This document shows, in pieces, positions 62,301 through 64,000 of a stretch of 64,000 nucleotides of DNA (its first letter is position 1; the number at the start of each line of letters is the position of its first letter). The DNA comes from Cucumis sativus (lineage: Eukaryota > Streptophyta > Magnoliopsida > Cucurbitales > Cucurbitaceae). The notes beneath the pieces were generated by a model. It did no database searches. It was not told the DNA's origin and saw nothing but the letters and a program-made list of their open reading frames with translations. The translations under genes were made by a program, and so were the position numbers. Location: contig NC_026656.2 in NCBI RefSeq assembly GCF_000004075.3, positions 19,354,607-19,418,606 on the forward strand. Direction: 5' to 3'.

Positions 62301-64000
62301 TCAAAAGTACATATGCAATTAACTAATTAATTGAATAATCCTCCTAAACTTGTGATGTATTATCGTAATGTCACGTAATTTATTTGCCTGTATCAATTAA
62401 TGACATGTCTTAGTTGAAAATACTTTTATAAGCATTATTTTCATGTAATAAGTAAAAGTTTAAAGGATTTCATAAAAAGAATACTATTTTGAAGTTTTGA
62501 ATTTAGTTTTATTTGATTCATAAGTTTCAAGAGGTTACATATGTAGTTTCAGTTTAATTTTAATCTCTATATTATAATTATATCATTGAATTTAAGTTAT
62601 GTTTTGATGCCTACTTAAGTTTTAAATGTATATGATCAATTTTGAATTTTCACTAATTACCTTTACTTTTCATATCACAAGTGTTTATGTTTATCAATTA
62701 TTTTATAAAAATGTAACTAATGAATTAATTTTATTACTATTAAAATTACAGACTAACTAATGAATTAAATTACATAATTATTTTAAATTAACTAATAAAC
62801 ATTAGAAATAAAGATATTAAGCGTTAAAAAATTAAAGTTATAAGGTTGAAACATTTTCTTAAATTAAAACAAAACTCAAATCTTACTCATTAAATTATAA
62901 AATTTTAAAAATAAAAGACGAAAATGAAACTAAACTAAAAAAAATACTAAACTAATAGAAACCAAATGAATTAAATTTACATTAACGATTTTGTATTTAC
63001 ACAAGTTGAGTTATATTTTTTTAAATACAGACCAATATCGACAAAGAAAAATTTCCAAATAATCTATTTTAGTCCACAAATATAGTATTAATCTATTTTA
63101 ATTTATCGTATTTTACTATATTTGTAAATATTATGTTTCAAATGTTTTTTCTATTTAACGTACCAATTTTCTTTAAAGAAATATCCATAAAAGTTTTATA
63201 TGTTGATATGGATATAATATTTTTTTTTAGTATATTGATAAAATTGAAATATAGGATATTATAATTGTTAGTGTAATAAAGTAAAGGAAGAGAAGACAGT
63301 TGAGAAAACTTAAATAGAAAGGGGTGATGAAATTCTGGTGTGTGTTTGTGTCTGTCATATATACTAACTAGTAAACCTACCCTCTGACAATTTAATATCA
63401 CCAAAACCATTTAATCTCATTACTCTATCCATACACACATATACTAATGTTAATAAAAGAAAAATAAATCCCTCAACAGTCTCGATCTTCACGCACTGAG
63501 ATAAGACATAGTACGCTCGATTGTGTTGTTTAAGTTTTGAAAAATAATATCATATCATTGTGAAAATGAAGACTTGAGAGTTTGAGATTGTGTGGTTGTT
63601 GTGTTGCTATCAAATTTAGTACAATACTATCATCAATTAGAGGGGTTTGTGGCTGAAATTGGATTGTTTAACCTATGTTATGAGTTTTTTTAAGCACTAA
63701 AAGAGTTAGTTTTAGGATAATTGTTGGAGGATAAATGATAAAAAAGAACACGAGGTTGAATATAATTCAAAGTAAACATATCTGTGCATAATTGTATGGT
63801 AAATAAAGAAAAAATCGTACTTTTTTTAGATTTTATATAGAAAATATTGCCAAAGTCACACGTAAATTTTAATGGTAAAAATTGAGATTTAAAATTTATA
63901 CAACTCAAATAATCTATACTAACCAACCCACGTAAGGGTTAAATTGGGTATTTAGCAATTAATTTGGGTTAGATGAAGTTGAATTTCTTTTTAATTTTTT
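56321..64000. other. AT-rich intergenic region to the window end
   Basis: About 7.7 kb without a supported gene. A less AT-rich patch at about 59,690-59,865 carries GGGCC words and TTAGGGTTGGGTTGGG. Degenerate repeats of the type GATTCGGTTCGATTT occur near 60,410-60,860. A 70-codon plus-strand frame at 61272-61484 has hydrophobic stretches but no signal of a real gene. Short (TA)n runs and poly(A)/poly(T) tracts are scattered. Confidence 0.6.

Overview
The window is nuclear DNA from a flowering plant. It is very AT-rich between genes, the genes are split by GT-AG introns, and the proteins are plant families (KDEL endoplasmin, SMP/C2 synaptotagmin, PSI-type DUF3475/DUF668 protein, 16-cysteine thaumatin-like proteins). 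Base composition and the gene set suggest a eudicot, possibly a cucurbit; the species is an inference, not something the sequence proves.

Layout: (1) 482-3864, minus: beta-tubulin, 3 exons. (2) 4.1-11.4 kb: AT-rich intergenic DNA with two promoter-like islands near 8.5 and 8.85 kb. (3) 11.5-15.6 kb, plus: PSI-like protein, 12 coding exons, a probable leader intron and an upstream ORF. (4) 16.17-16.39 kb, minus: a small structured RNA gene with a plant snRNA-type promoter (USE plus TATA) and box C/D elements; it resembles U13, a snoRNA antisense to the 3' end of 18S rRNA. (5) 21.7-23.1 and 29.7-31.4 kb, plus: two thaumatin-like genes in tandem with the same 3-exon structure, both with C-terminal tails that look like GPI-anchor signals. 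(6) 33.5-42.6 kb, minus: a 22-exon kinesin of the KIN-6 type. (7) 44.5-49.4 kb, plus: ER HSP90 (endoplasmin, SHEPHERD type), 15 exons, with two perfect ER-stress elements in its promoter. (8) 51.8-55.7 kb, minus: synaptotagmin of the SYT1/SYT2 type, 12 exons. (9) 56.3-64 kb: AT-rich DNA without a gene I can support.

Every exon chain was assembled by hand from splice sites, and each has consistent phases with a total length divisible by three: 449, 574, 313, 307, 876, 817 and 539 residues. From memory, the order beta-tubulin, thaumatin-like, kinesin, synaptotagmin matches Arabidopsis chromosome 1 around AT1G20010-AT1G20080, so much of the window is probably an old conserved block into which other genes have been placed or from which some were lost.

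The genes do not form one pathway. Functional links are loose: tubulin and kinesin (cytoskeleton and division; the kinesin promoter carries an E2F site), endoplasmin and synaptotagmin (ER), GPI-type thaumatin-like proteins and PSI (plasma membrane or cell surface). The most interesting item is the snRNA-promoter-driven U13-like RNA at 16.2 kb, which ORF-based annotation would miss.
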